Assembly (NCBI GenBank): GCA_947175325.1
Contig: CAMWME010000002.1
Span: 1-64,000, forward strand
DNA from: an uncultured Clostridia bacterium
GTDB lineage: Bacteria > Bacillota > Clostridia > Christensenellales > Borkfalkiaceae
Length of the DNA stretch: 64,000 nt
Reading direction: 5' to 3'
In this document: positions 34,015 through 41,930 of the stretch, in pieces
How the letters are laid out: the number at the start of each line of letters is the position of its first letter
Numbering within the stretch: the first letter of the stretch is position 1
The notes under the pieces: model-generated
The model's database searches: none
Seen by the model: the letters and a program-made list of their open reading frames with translations, nothing else
What the model was told of the DNA's origin: nothing
Translations under genes and position numbers: made by a program

Positions 34015-34350
34015 CTATATTAATTGAGATAACGCTTCATAAAGCTTAGGTATGTCTTTTGTAACCGTATCGTAAATGATAGTCAAGTCTACGTTGCCGT
34101 ATTCGTGTACTAATCTGTTCCTCATACCCTTTATAGCTTGCCAAGGCACTTCACGGTATCTAAGTTTGAAATCGTCCGTAAGCCGTGCCGCGTTCTCGGA
34201 AACTTGAATCAACCTAAACATTACCGAGTCTTGCAAAACCTCGTCTTGTTCAAGCTTGTCTTTCGTAATGCCGGATGTATGTTTAATTATAAATCCTAAA
34301 TCTTTTACTACCTTATTCAAATAATACGTATTGTCTTTTTTGTTATCCAT
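34015..34350 (-). CDS. hepT: HepT-like toxin (HEPN RNase)
   Basis: 111 aa. HEPN family with the RX4HXY active-site motif (RNRLVHEY) near residue 82-89. HepT toxins cut RNA and are inactivated by AMPylation of the motif Tyr by the cognate MntA nucleotidyltransferase (type VII system). Overlaps the mntA-like gene by 8 nt, consistent with coupled toxin-antitoxin expression. Confidence 0.88.
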   Translation of the reverse strand: MDNKKDNTYYLNKVVKDLGFIIKHTSGITKDKLEQDEVLQDSVMFRLIQVSENAARLTDDFKLRYREVPWQAIKGMRNRLVHEYGNVDLTIIYDTVTKDIPKLYEALSQLI

Positions 34351-34813
34351 ATATTTTTATCCCGTATTTAAGTATTTCGTTTAGCAGTTCGGGGTTGCCG
34401 TCAAGCTGTTCTTTGGTAATAAGGTCAACCTTCTTTTTTAATTCTTCCCTTAAATTTTCTACTAAGGCGTAAAATATCATACCCGAAAATTCGGTGGAAA
34501 CAAGCAAGTCAACGTCGCTTTTCTCGGTTGCCGTGCCCTTCGCATAAGAGCCGAAAAGATAGCAATAATTTATTCCTACCCCCTCGAAAACTTTTTTACA
34601 AGTTTTTGTTATTTTCTCTACGGTAAGCACGCCGTGTTCTTCGTCCACAAAGCCGTATTTTTGCAATCTGTCATACATAAATTCAACTTTTATCGAAGAA
34701 CCGTGCCCCTCGTCCTTTTCGTAATTCTGATAAGTCCTAAGCGGCACACCCAAATATTCTGCACACTTTGCCTGCGTTAAACCATTTTTCAAACGCAATT
34801 CCTTTAAGGTCAT
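34343..34813 (-). CDS. MntA-like nucleotidyltransferase antitoxin fused to Xre HTH
   Basis: 156 aa from the ATG at 34813. Residues ~1-55 are an Xre-type HTH (LKELRLKNGLTQAKCAEYLG). Residues ~75-156 are a minimal nucleotidyltransferase with the GSX10DXD signature (GSYAKGTATEKSDVD). The antitoxin would AMPylate HepT, and the HTH would allow autoregulation. Two strong palindromes lie upstream. HTH-MNT fusions occur but most MntA proteins lack the HTH. Confidence 0.88.
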   Translation of the reverse strand: MTLKELRLKNGLTQAKCAEYLGVPLRTYQNYEKDEGHGSSIKVEFMYDRLQKYGFVDEEHGVLTVEKITKTCKKVFEGVGINYCYLFGSYAKGTATEKSDVDLLVSTEFSGMIFYALVENLREELKKKVDLITKEQLDGNPELLNEILKYGIKIYG

Positions 34814-34831
34814 ATCTTTCACCTCTTAGAC

Positions 34832-34860
34832 ATTATAATATATTGCGTGTTTTTCGTCAA
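34832..34860 (-). promoter_or_regulatory. Promoter of the toxin-antitoxin operon
   Basis: Minus strand TTGACG (34855-34860), 17 nt, TATAAT (34832-34837). A degenerate half-site (TTGCGTG) lies in the spacer. Confidence 0.8.
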
Positions 34861-34866
34861 CCGTTT

Positions 34867-34916
34867 TACGCAATTTTTGCGTATTTTTCATTTTAAATTT
34901 ACGCAACTTTTGCGTA
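34867..34916. promoter_or_regulatory. Two 7-3-7 palindromic operators
   Basis: TACGCAA-TTT-TTGCGTA (34867-34883) and TACGCAA-CTT-TTGCGTA (34900-34916), centres 33 bp apart (about three helical turns). Upstream of the -35 box; probable binding sites of the HTH-MntA protein. Confidence 0.8.
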
Positions 34917-34936
34917 GTATATTTTTTATTTGCCTA

Positions 34937-34965
34937 TTGAAATTCCCTTAAACCTATATTATAAT
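34937..34965 (+). promoter_or_regulatory. Promoter of EF-G paralogue
   Basis: TTGAAA (34937-34942), 17 nt, TATAAT (34960-34965). The leader holds a GC-rich hairpin (GCCGTTGTCGGCGGC region) before GGATAAGGGG and ATG. Confidence 0.75.
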
Positions 34966-35028
34966 GTAATTAATAAAAGCATTGCCCCCGCCGTTGTCGG
35001 CGGCGGCAACGGATAAGGGGAAATAAAA

Positions 35029-37077
35029 ATGAATATTACGGCTAAGGAAATCCGCAATATTGCGGTTATCGGGCACAGCGGCGAGGGCAAAACCACGCTG
35101 TGCGAGGCTATGCTTTTCAACGGCGGCGTCGTTGACAGAATGGGCAAGGTCGAAGACGGCACCACGGTTATGGACTTTGACGAGCTTGAAAAGGCGAAGA
35201 AAATCTCCGTCTACACCTCGGTTGCGTGCCTCGTATGGAAGGGCGTGAAGATTAACCTTTTGGACCTTCCCGGGTTCTACGACTTCGAGGGCGAACGCCA
35301 CGAAGGGCTTGCGGCGTGCGGCGCGGCAATCCTCGTTATCGGCGCAAACGGCGTTCTGCCCATCGGCGCGGAAAGCGTAGTCGAATACTGCCTAAGACTC
35401 GGCAAGCCGCTGATTATTTTCATAAACGGTATGGACAAGGCCAACGCCGACTACGTGGGCACGCTTAACGCGCTTAAAGAAAAGTACGCGGGCAAGCTTG
35501 CCCCCATTCAGCTTCCAATTATGGCGGACGGCAAAATGACGGGCTACGTGAACGCCATTCAAGAAAGGGCGTACAAGTTCTCAACCCAAGGCCCGCAAGA
35601 GATACCCGTTCCCGCCGAGCTTAAAGCTCAAATGGACGATATGCAAGCAAGCCTTATGGAAACGGCTGCCGAAAACGACGAAATCCTCTTGGATAAGTAC
35701 TTCAACGACGGCAAGCTTTCAAAGGACGAAACGGTGCACGGCGTAAGGCGCGGCATTGCCACGGGCAGCGTAATCCCCGTAATGGCGGGCAGTGCCCTTC
35801 AAAACCGCGGCGTTATAAATCTTTTGGACGAAATAGTGCGCTATATGCCCACCGCCAACGAAAGGCGCAACTCACTCGCCACCGACCTTGCGGCGGACGA
35901 AATAGTGAATATCACTTGCGAAGAGGACGGGCCCTTCCTTGCACAAGTTTTCAAGACCGTTTACGACGCGTATTCGGGCAAAATGAACTATATCAAGATT
36001 TTCCGCGGACGGCTTAAAACGGGTATGACCGTTTACAACCCCAACACCAACACGGAAGAACGCATAGGTCAGTTGTTCGTTTTAAAGGGCAAAAAAGCCG
36101 AGCTCGTGCCCGAGCTTACCGCGGGCGATATAGGCGCGGTGAACAAGTTGACCAACACCGACACCAACCACACCCTTTGCGCCGTCGGCACCTCGCTGGT
36201 GTTCGACCCTATCCGCTTCCCCCACCCTTCCCTTTCGCTTGCGGTCAAGCCCGTAACTAAGGGTGACGAGGACAAGATGTTTGCGGGCTTTTCCAAGATG
36301 CTTGAAGAGGATTACACCTTCTCCATTGAAAAGCGTGCGGACACTGGCGAATTGATTCTAAGCGGGCAAGGCGAGGTTCACCTTGAAATGCTTGCCAAAA
36401 AATTAAAAGCGCGCTACGGAATAGCCGTCGAGCTTTCCGAGCCGAAAATCCCCTACCGCGAAACTATCCGCGCCGTATCTAACGCCGAGGGCAAGCACAA
36501 AAAGCAGTCGGGCGGACACGGACAGTACGGGCACTGCAAGGTGCGCTTCGAGCCGTACGACGGCGAGTTCGAGTTCGGTGACGAAGTCGTTGGCGGAGCC
36601 GTTCCCAAGCAGTACATACCCGCAGTCGAAAAGGGCTTGCGCGAGTGTTTAAGCAAGGGCGTGCTGGCGGGCTACCCCGTTACGGGCGTTAAAGCGGTGC
36701 TGTACGACGGAAGCTACCACGACGTGGACTCTTCCGAAATGGCGTTCAAAGCGGCCGCCGCACTTGCGTTTAAAGAGGGCATCAAAAACGCAAAGCCCGT
36801 ACTTTTGGAACCCGTAATGAAGTTAAAAGTTTTAGTTGCTGGCGAATACCTCGGCGGGGTTATGGGCGACATATCCAAGCGCCGCGGCAGAATTTCGGAC
36901 AGCGCAACCGAGGGCAATTTGACTACGGTCGTTGCCGAGGTGCCTTTATCCGAGATAACCAAGTACTCAACAGACCTTCGCGGTTTAACCCGCGGGCAAG
37001 GCAAATTCACAACCGAGTTCTTGCGGTACGAGGAAGTTCCCCCTCAACTCGCCGAAAAGATAATAAGCGTTCAATAA
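35029..37077 (+). CDS. EF-G-like translational GTPase (EF-G2 type)
   Basis: 682 aa with all EF-G domains (G, II, III, IV, V), e.g. GQGEVHLEMLAKKLK and GVMGDISKRRGRI. The G domain differs from canonical EF-G: P-loop GHSGEGKTT (not AHIDAGKTT), switch-II motif DLPGFYDF lacking the catalytic His of DTPGHVDF, and G4 motif NGMD in place of NKMD (~134-137). It belongs to the EF-G2/paralogue class whose role is poorly understood. The main fusA is not in this window. Stop codon is the start of repeat copy C. Confidence 0.88.
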   Translation: MNITAKEIRNIAVIGHSGEGKTTLCEAMLFNGGVVDRMGKVEDGTTVMDFDELEKAKKISVYTSVACLVWKGVKINLLDLPGFYDFEGERHEGLAACGAAILVIGANGVLPIGAESVVEYCLRLGKPLIIFINGMDKANADYVGTLNALKEKYAGKLAPIQLPIMADGKMTGYVNAIQERAYKFSTQGPQEIPVPAELKAQMDDMQASLMETAAENDEILLDKYFNDGKLSKDETVHGVRRGIATGSVIPVMAGSALQNRGVINLLDEIVRYMPTANERRNSLATDLAADEIVNITCEEDGPFLAQVFKTVYDAYSGKMNYIKIFRGRLKTGMTVYNPNTNTEERIGQLFVLKGKKAELVPELTAGDIGAVNKLTNTDTNHTLCAVGTSLVFDPIRFPHPSLSLAVKPVTKGDEDKMFAGFSKMLEEDYTFSIEKRADTGELILSGQGEVHLEMLAKKLKARYGIAVELSEPKIPYRETIRAVSNAEGKHKKQSGGHGQYGHCKVRFEPYDGEFEFGDEVVGGAVPKQYIPAVEKGLRECLSKGVLAGYPVTGVKAVLYDGSYHDVDSSEMAFKAAAALAFKEGIKNAKPVLLEPVMKLKVLVAGEYLGGVMGDISKRRGRISDSATEGNLTTVVAEVPLSEITKYSTDLRGLTRGQGKFTTEFLRYEEVPPQLAEKIISVQ

Positions 37078-37139
37078 GCGTTCCGCTTAACTAAGTATCT
37101 TAATTGCGTTGCCGTATTCAAGCAACTCTCACGTCAAAC
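37075..37139 (+). repeat. Stop-codon-flush repeat, copy C
   Basis: Starts on the TAA of the EF-G-like gene (TAAGCGTTCCGCTTAACT), here on the plus strand, so the repeat always follows the orientation of its host gene. More divergent in its second half, but ends with TCAAAC before a terminator. Confidence 0.8.
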
Positions 37140-37142
37140 TTA

Positions 37143-37173
37143 AAAGCCCCGCGGCATTAAGCCGCGGGGCTTT
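37143..37173. terminator. Bidirectional intrinsic terminator
   Basis: 13-bp perfect stem AAAGCCCCGCGGC/GCCGCGGGGCTTT with a T tract, between convergent genes. Confidence 0.9.
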
Positions 37174-37174
37174 A

Positions 37175-38287
37175 TTATACTTCTCCGTGTTTTATATATT
37201 TAATCAGTCCCGTAAAAGCGGATATTACTCCTATAAGTCCTATCGCAAATAAAAAGACCGCCGCGCAGTACAGCGCGTTGAACGATGAGAAAAAGTTATC
37301 CGCACTTGAAAAGGCAAATGCTATAACCTCGTCACCTGCAATTATTCTGCAGAACTGATAGGGTATAGTCATAATTATCCCGCCGAAAAGCAGTGGAATT
37401 ATAAACACTTTTACTACGGGCAAGCTCGATAAACCCGTAAAAAAGACTAACACGCCGCCCGCCATAAAGAACGCGCCCAGCGCAACGGGGATATTTTTTT
37501 CAAACGTATAGTGCATCGCAATTACGCCGCCGCCAACCGCAAGCGCGATAAGCCCCATTACTATTCCGGCCCAATTTACTTCGCCAAGGCTCAGCTTTTC
37601 TTTTTCGCCCGTCGGGTCAAGCGGCTCAACGCTAAGCTTATCACCGAGCACGGTTTTTAATTTTTTCAATTCCCGCAACGGCAAGTTTACGTCGAAAAGC
37701 CATACCACTTGGCTTATGCACTCCTCGTCCGCCTCTATCGAAAAAAAGCATTTCCCGTGCGACGTATGTGCAATAATTTTGCCGACGTGCGCCCTGTCGA
37801 AAACCTTAACCGCCAACCCGTCTGTGGCGCGTATATAATTTTCGTAAACCTCGAAAACGGGCGGCGCCTTTTCAAGCTTTTCGTAAGTTTCTTCCATCAT
37901 CTCGACGGAGTCTTCAACGCTCTGCCTTTCGTTGCTTTTAACCAAATTGTGTCTGAGCGCAAAACGACCGAACTTCCCCCACAGTTTGAAAACGGATAGA
38001 AAAATTATCAGAAGGCACACCGCCAGCGCAAACAAATCTACTGCGTGGCTTAAAACCGTCTTAGCGCCTTCGCGGACTGCCTCGCCGATTACGGTGTACA
38101 AAAACCAAAACAGCAAAAATGCCGAAACAATATACAGAAAAATAGCATAGGGCGAACGCCAAGTTTTTGCGCGTTCGCCTATTTTTCCGTTATTTAATTT
38201 TCCGCCTTGTCCGAACCCGTACTCCATTACGCCCAAATCCTCGGGCTCCGCGCTCAACACAAAGCTTTCTTTTTTCTTTCTTGCCAT
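37175..38287 (-). CDS. Multi-pass membrane protein of unknown function
   Basis: 370 aa. TM helices at ~45-70 and ~82-105, a cytosolic or external domain (~125-225: PPVFEVYENYIRATDG, SIEADEECISQVVWLF), then four to five TM helices (~240-365). Starts 2 nt after the stop of the CobW-DUF1980 gene, so translationally coupled and probably functionally linked to it. No family recognised. Confidence 0.8.
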   Translation of the reverse strand: MARKKKESFVLSAEPEDLGVMEYGFGQGGKLNNGKIGERAKTWRSPYAIFLYIVSAFLLFWFLYTVIGEAVREGAKTVLSHAVDLFALAVCLLIIFLSVFKLWGKFGRFALRHNLVKSNERQSVEDSVEMMEETYEKLEKAPPVFEVYENYIRATDGLAVKVFDRAHVGKIIAHTSHGKCFFSIEADEECISQVVWLFDVNLPLRELKKLKTVLGDKLSVEPLDPTGEKEKLSLGEVNWAGIVMGLIALAVGGGVIAMHYTFEKNIPVALGAFFMAGGVLVFFTGLSSLPVVKVFIIPLLFGGIIMTIPYQFCRIIAGDEVIAFAFSSADNFFSSFNALYCAAVFLFAIGLIGVISAFTGLIKYIKHGEV

Positions 38288-38291
38288 ATTA

Positions 38292-39242
38292 TCAGTAATA
38301 TGTTACGACTACTTCTTCGGGCGGGTCGCTCCGCTCGATTTTTTCGGCTATCAGAACGGGACCCTCGCCGCGGTAAACCGCATTCTTTTCCAAAACGATT
38401 TTCGCGGTTACGGTCAGCCAGTCGCGCGTTTCAACCCCCTTAATAAGGTTGCCAATCTTCACGGCAAATCCGTCGTAGGCAATGTCCGCCTCGCAACAAG
38501 TCATAATGTGTCTGCCGAGAACGATATATCCCTTGGGCGCCTTTTTCGAAACCGCCGCCATACCCTTAAAGCGAACCGTCTTGCCGATATACTCGTCCGT
38601 CTTTTCCGCCAAGTCGCGGTAGAACCAAGCAAAATCTCTGTCCTCTATTTCGATAACGGGCGCGTTCACGTCGAAGGGCATCGGGTCCTCGATATCGTCG
38701 GGCTCAACAGCCCCGCCTATATATTCGTAAACGATGTCCGTGCGGCGCGTGATTCCGCGGATAATCTTGTGGAAGTCCTCTTTTTTATACTCGCCCTTAA
38801 AGCGGTTGAAAACAACCATCTGCGTCATCTGCACTTTGTCGAAAACGAGCTGGCGCATATTTTGGTTAAAGTTTATAAAAGTGGTCGCGTCGAAGAAGGT
38901 CATTATCTGGTCGATAACCCAGTTTTCTGGCATAGCCTCAAAGAACTGCGAGAGTAGCCAAGTACCGTTGTACTCAACCACCACGCGCTGAACCTTGTAC
39001 TTTTCGGTAAGCGCGGTAAGGTTTTCCATCGTCAGCTCGTCCACGCTTTCAAGCGTAACCTTAGTAACGTAGCGCACCTTGAACGCGTCGGGGTTGTACT
39101 CCTCCTCGCCTTCCTCGCACACGAGTAAAAGCGTTCTCTCGCCCGTGTTCATTCGCTCGTCTTCAAGCGTTTCTTGTATGAATTTCGTTTTCCCCGATTC
39201 CAAAAACCCGAGGAATAAAAAAACGGATACTTCTTGTTCCAT
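38292..39242 (-). CDS. CobW-like GTPase fused to DUF1980-like domain
   Basis: 316 aa. N-terminal COG0523-like domain with P-loop GFLESGKT (~12-19) and GTWLLSQF; it lacks the CxCC motif of true CobW metallochaperones. Residues ~215-300 resemble the DUF1980/TIGR03943 (YcgQ) domain: YIGKTVRFKGMAA, GRHIMTCCEADIAYDGF. In Bacillus both families belong to the zinc response, suggesting metal homeostasis. The ATG is only 3 nt after GAGGAG, which is the end of RNA element copy 2. Confidence 0.82.
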   Translation of the reverse strand: MEQEVSVFLFLGFLESGKTKFIQETLEDERMNTGERTLLLVCEEGEEEYNPDAFKVRYVTKVTLESVDELTMENLTALTEKYKVQRVVVEYNGTWLLSQFFEAMPENWVIDQIMTFFDATTFINFNQNMRQLVFDKVQMTQMVVFNRFKGEYKKEDFHKIIRGITRRTDIVYEYIGGAVEPDDIEDPMPFDVNAPVIEIEDRDFAWFYRDLAEKTDEYIGKTVRFKGMAAVSKKAPKGYIVLGRHIMTCCEADIAYDGFAVKIGNLIKGVETRDWLTVTAKIVLEKNAVYRGEGPVLIAEKIERSDPPEEVVVTYY

Positions 39243-39440
39243 AAACTCCTCACAAATATTTCACGCTATTCTGCGCGCAAAATATTTCGTGATTTTTAGG
39301 GGCTTCTCGCCCCTCGTGCCGCAATCTTTAAGGGCACACACATATATAATTGCGGCACTTCACCCGCGCTGAGGTGGCATAGCCACAAATTGGGTGCGCG
39401 GGCGCAAAAGCGTGGTTTTGCTTGCGCCGTTTATTATTTT
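39243..39440 (-). ncRNA. Candidate structured RNA element, copy 2 (CobW-DUF1980 leader)
   Basis: Between the His-rich cobW stop and the Shine-Dalgarno of the CobW-DUF1980 gene. Same layout as 22990-23190. Helices (plus coordinates): 39251-39291 (AAATATTT arms), AGGGGC/GCCCCT at 39298-39303/39309-39314, 39316-39325/39349-39358 (10 bp), CACCC/GGGTG at 39361-39365/39392-39396 enclosing GTGGC/GCCAC, and GGCGCAAAA paired with TTTTG...GCGCC at 39401-39428. Conserved loops include AAGGGCACACA and GCTGAGGTGGCATAGCC. Confidence 0.78.
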
Positions 39441-39450
39441 TAAAAACTAA

Positions 39451-40644
39451 TTATACGCCAAACAGAGCTGCAAGCTCTTTCTCGTTAATTTTACTTCCGA
39501 TTACGCAAAGTCTGCCGGTGTATGCCGCGCCGCCTTCGCGCACGTCAACCTCGCCGGGGATATAGTCGAAGTGCAGCCACTTGCCGCAAGTGCAAGGCAC
39601 TATGCCCTTTGCGCGAAGCACCGTGCCGAACTTATGCTCGTCCGACAAAGCGGAAAGCATTGCCGTAAGCTCGTCCTTTGAGAACTTCTTGCCCGTTTCA
39701 ACGCCCCAGCTCGTGAATACGTCGTCCGCGTGGTGGTGATGATGCTCGTGCTCGTGGTCGTGATGGTCGTGGTCATGGTGATGGTGCCCGCAACCGCACT
39801 CGTGCTCGTCATGGTCGTGGTGATGCTCGTGATGGCACTCGTGTTCGTCGTCGTGGTCGTGGTGATGTCCGTGGCAGCATTCATGCTCTTCGTCATGGTC
39901 ATGGTGATGTCCGTGGCAACACTCGTGTTCTTCTTCGTGGTCGTGGTGGTGTCCGTGGCAGCAGCCCTCGTGTTCCTCGTGGTCGTGGTGATGACAGCAG
40001 CCGTGGTGGTGCGCGTGCTCCTCCATCTCGTGAAGCTCGCCTTCAAGCGTGTCGGAGTGTTCCATCGCCGCAAGAATAGCCTTGCCGTCAAGCTCGTCCC
40101 AATGAGTGGTAACGACGGTCGCGTGGTCGTTGTGTGCCTTTACCAGTTCAACCGCAGTCGCAAGCTTTTCCGCACCCGCGATATCCGCGTGGCTTAAAAT
40201 TATGCACGACGCCGTTTCGATTTGGTCGTTGAAAAACTCGCCGAAGTTCTTCATATACATTTTGCACTTAGCCGCGTCAACTACGGTTGCCTTAGCGTTT
40301 ACTTTACAATCGTGCAAGTGCGCGCTTTCAACTGCCTTGACTACGTCCGAAAGCTTGCCCACGCCCGACGGCTCAATCAAAATTCTGTCGGGGTGATACT
40401 CGGTATAAACCTTTTCAAGCGCCTTTGCAAAATCGCCGACGAGCGAACAGCAGATACAGCCCGAGTTAAGCTCGTTAATCTGAATACCGGCTTCCTTTAA
40501 AAATCCGCCGTCTACGCCTATCTCGCCGAACTCGTTCTCTATTAAAACGAGTTTTTCACCCGCGTAAGCTTCTTTAATCAGCTTCTTTATAAGGGTGGTT
40601 TTGCCCGCCCCCAAAAAGCCCGAAAAAATATCTATCTTGGTCAT
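39451..40644 (-). CDS. CobW/COG0523 GTPase with long His-rich segment
   Basis: 397 aa. G3E GTPase with P-loop GFLGAGKTTL (~8-17), the metal-binding CICC motif (NSGCICCSL), and a CobW_C domain (~320-397: FGTVLRAKGIVPCTCGKWLHFDYI). Between them (~208-304) is a run of His/Asp/Glu/Cys repeats (CCHGHHHDHDEEHE units), a probable metal buffer. A role as a zinc (or nickel/cobalt) metallochaperone is likely. Ribosome site AGAGG. Same strand as the CobW-DUF1980 gene, with the RNA element between. Confidence 0.93.
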   Translation of the reverse strand: MTKIDIFSGFLGAGKTTLIKKLIKEAYAGEKLVLIENEFGEIGVDGGFLKEAGIQINELNSGCICCSLVGDFAKALEKVYTEYHPDRILIEPSGVGKLSDVVKAVESAHLHDCKVNAKATVVDAAKCKMYMKNFGEFFNDQIETASCIILSHADIAGAEKLATAVELVKAHNDHATVVTTHWDELDGKAILAAMEHSDTLEGELHEMEEHAHHHGCCHHHDHEEHEGCCHGHHHDHEEEHECCHGHHHDHDEEHECCHGHHHDHDDEHECHHEHHHDHDEHECGCGHHHHDHDHHDHEHEHHHHHADDVFTSWGVETGKKFSKDELTAMLSALSDEHKFGTVLRAKGIVPCTCGKWLHFDYIPGEVDVREGGAAYTGRLCVIGSKINEKELAALFGV

Positions 40645-40662
40645 AATTACCTCTTTACCCGA

Positions 40663-41136
40663 CTAATTTAATCTATCCTTAAATCTATCATAAGTTCCAT
40701 AGATAAAATCTCCGTGATATTTATGAATCTCTCCGTTATCGAATATAAAATAACCGTTATAAATACCATATGTATAAAATTTGAAGACAAACACCTCTTC
40801 ACCGTCTTTCATAAACTTTATGATTACGTTTTCATAAAACTCTTCCGTATTTATATTGTTATAGATTTTTTCGCTATACTGTCTACCGTTTATCGTGCAG
40901 TAAATATCGTTTATTACTTCTTTGTCGGAAGAGGTTCCGTAAAAATGTGCTTCATCTTTATTCTTTTTATAAGGCAACAAGTTAAATTCAAGCGAAACCT
41001 CATCAAAGCTTCCAACGTCCAAATTTAACTCAATGGTCGGCCATTCACTCATGTCATGCCCACAAGAACAAGCCCCAAACAAAAATAGCGACAGCGCAAG
41101 CAACGATAGTGAAAAGTAACGGATTATTTTTTTCAT
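40663..41136 (-). CDS. Lipoprotein, unknown
   Basis: 157 aa; lipobox FGAC (Cys23). Mature part has DEVSLEFNLLPYKKNKDEAHFYG and a C-terminus rich in Tyr/Phe. Noticeably more A/T-rich than its neighbours, which may reflect acquisition or weak selection. Ends ~18 nt before the cobW start. Confidence 0.75.
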   Translation of the reverse strand: MKKIIRYFSLSLLALSLFLFGACSCGHDMSEWPTIELNLDVGSFDEVSLEFNLLPYKKNKDEAHFYGTSSDKEVINDIYCTINGRQYSEKIYNNINTEEFYENVIIKFMKDGEEVFVFKFYTYGIYNGYFIFDNGEIHKYHGDFIYGTYDRFKDRLN

Positions 41137-41178
41137 AAAACAACCTCCCTTTTTAATTTATATGGGTGGCAGTTTGTT

Positions 41179-41814
41179 TTAATATGTAAGCTTTCTAAAT
41201 GAGCCATCCTCTTTGTGAATCATTATGTTAGCGTCTTGGTTGTCCGCTAAGTTCTTGCAGTAGTCGATAGCTTCCTTTTGGGTCTTGAAAAGCTTTATAG
41301 CCTTTGCGCCGCCCGCCGCTTTGATTTGCCACATGTTGTCGTCCTTGCGCTTTGAAATGTGGTAGGTCTTTACCGTGGACTTTGCGGGCTCGTCCTTAGC
41401 CGCAGTGGTTTTTGCCGCCGTCGTTTTGGTTGCGGTCGTTTTGGTCGTAGTGGTCTTGGCCGCAGTGGTTTTAGCCGCGGGCTTCTTTTCCTCGGCTTTT
41501 ACCTCTTTCTTCGGTTCTTCCTTCTTAGGCTCCTCTTTTTTAGGTTCCTCTTTCTTGGGTTCTTCCTTCACTGCGGGAGCTTCCTCTTTAACCTCTTCCT
41601 TCTTTTCAACCTTTGCGGGTTCTTCGGTCTTTACGGTCGCGGGCTGAGCGGCTTTCGCCTTAGCCTTCTTATTTTTCGCACTTACTACGCAGCAGATTAT
41701 TATAATAATTGCAATAAGCGCAACGAGCGCAACCGCGCCAATTATAAAGTAAAGCGAGTAAGCGCTCCAAAGTTCCGCAAAACCGGTTGCAACTTGTGTG
41801 TTAGTGTCTGCCAT
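41179..41814 (-). CDS. Membrane-anchored protein with Lys/Glu/Pro/Ala repeats and DUF2188 domain
   Basis: 211 aa. One TM helix (~18-45), a long low-complexity linker (KKEEP repeats, then AKTTAAKTTTTKTT repeats, ~55-145), and a C-terminal ~60-aa DUF2188-like domain (TYHISKRKDDNMWQIKAAGG...IMIHKEDGSF). Possibly a nucleoid or cell-envelope tether; function unknown. The linker resembles the tail of L21 at 51318. Confidence 0.8.
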   Translation of the reverse strand: MADTNTQVATGFAELWSAYSLYFIIGAVALVALIAIIIIICCVVSAKNKKAKAKAAQPATVKTEEPAKVEKKEEVKEEAPAVKEEPKKEEPKKEEPKKEEPKKEVKAEEKKPAAKTTAAKTTTTKTTATKTTAAKTTAAKDEPAKSTVKTYHISKRKDDNMWQIKAAGGAKAIKLFKTQKEAIDYCKNLADNQDANIMIHKEDGSFRKLTY

Positions 41815-41890
41815 AATTATTCACCTCATTCGTTTTTTTAATATTGTAAACCAATTACCGAGTAAAATCAAGTAATTTAAAAAAAGAAAT

Positions 41891-41915
41891 GCGTTCGCCG
41901 AAAATCGGCGAACGC
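41891..41915 (-). terminator. Intrinsic terminator
   Basis: 11-bp perfect stem GCGTTCGCCGA/TCGGCGAACGC, followed on the minus strand by ATTTCTTTTTTT; ends the cyclophilin-like lipoprotein transcript. Confidence 0.88.
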
Positions 41916-41930
41916 TGATTTTGTATTTAA

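Noticed and set aside
39733-40020. Short direct repeats resembling a CRISPR array
   Set aside because: The repeats are codon-level (CCHGHHHDHDEEHE units) inside an intact cobW frame; no cas genes or unique spacers.
39730-40197. Val/Met-rich reading frames opposite the His-rich cobW segment
   Set aside because: They are shadows created by the repetitive His/Asp codons on the minus strand, with no ribosome site or known protein pattern.
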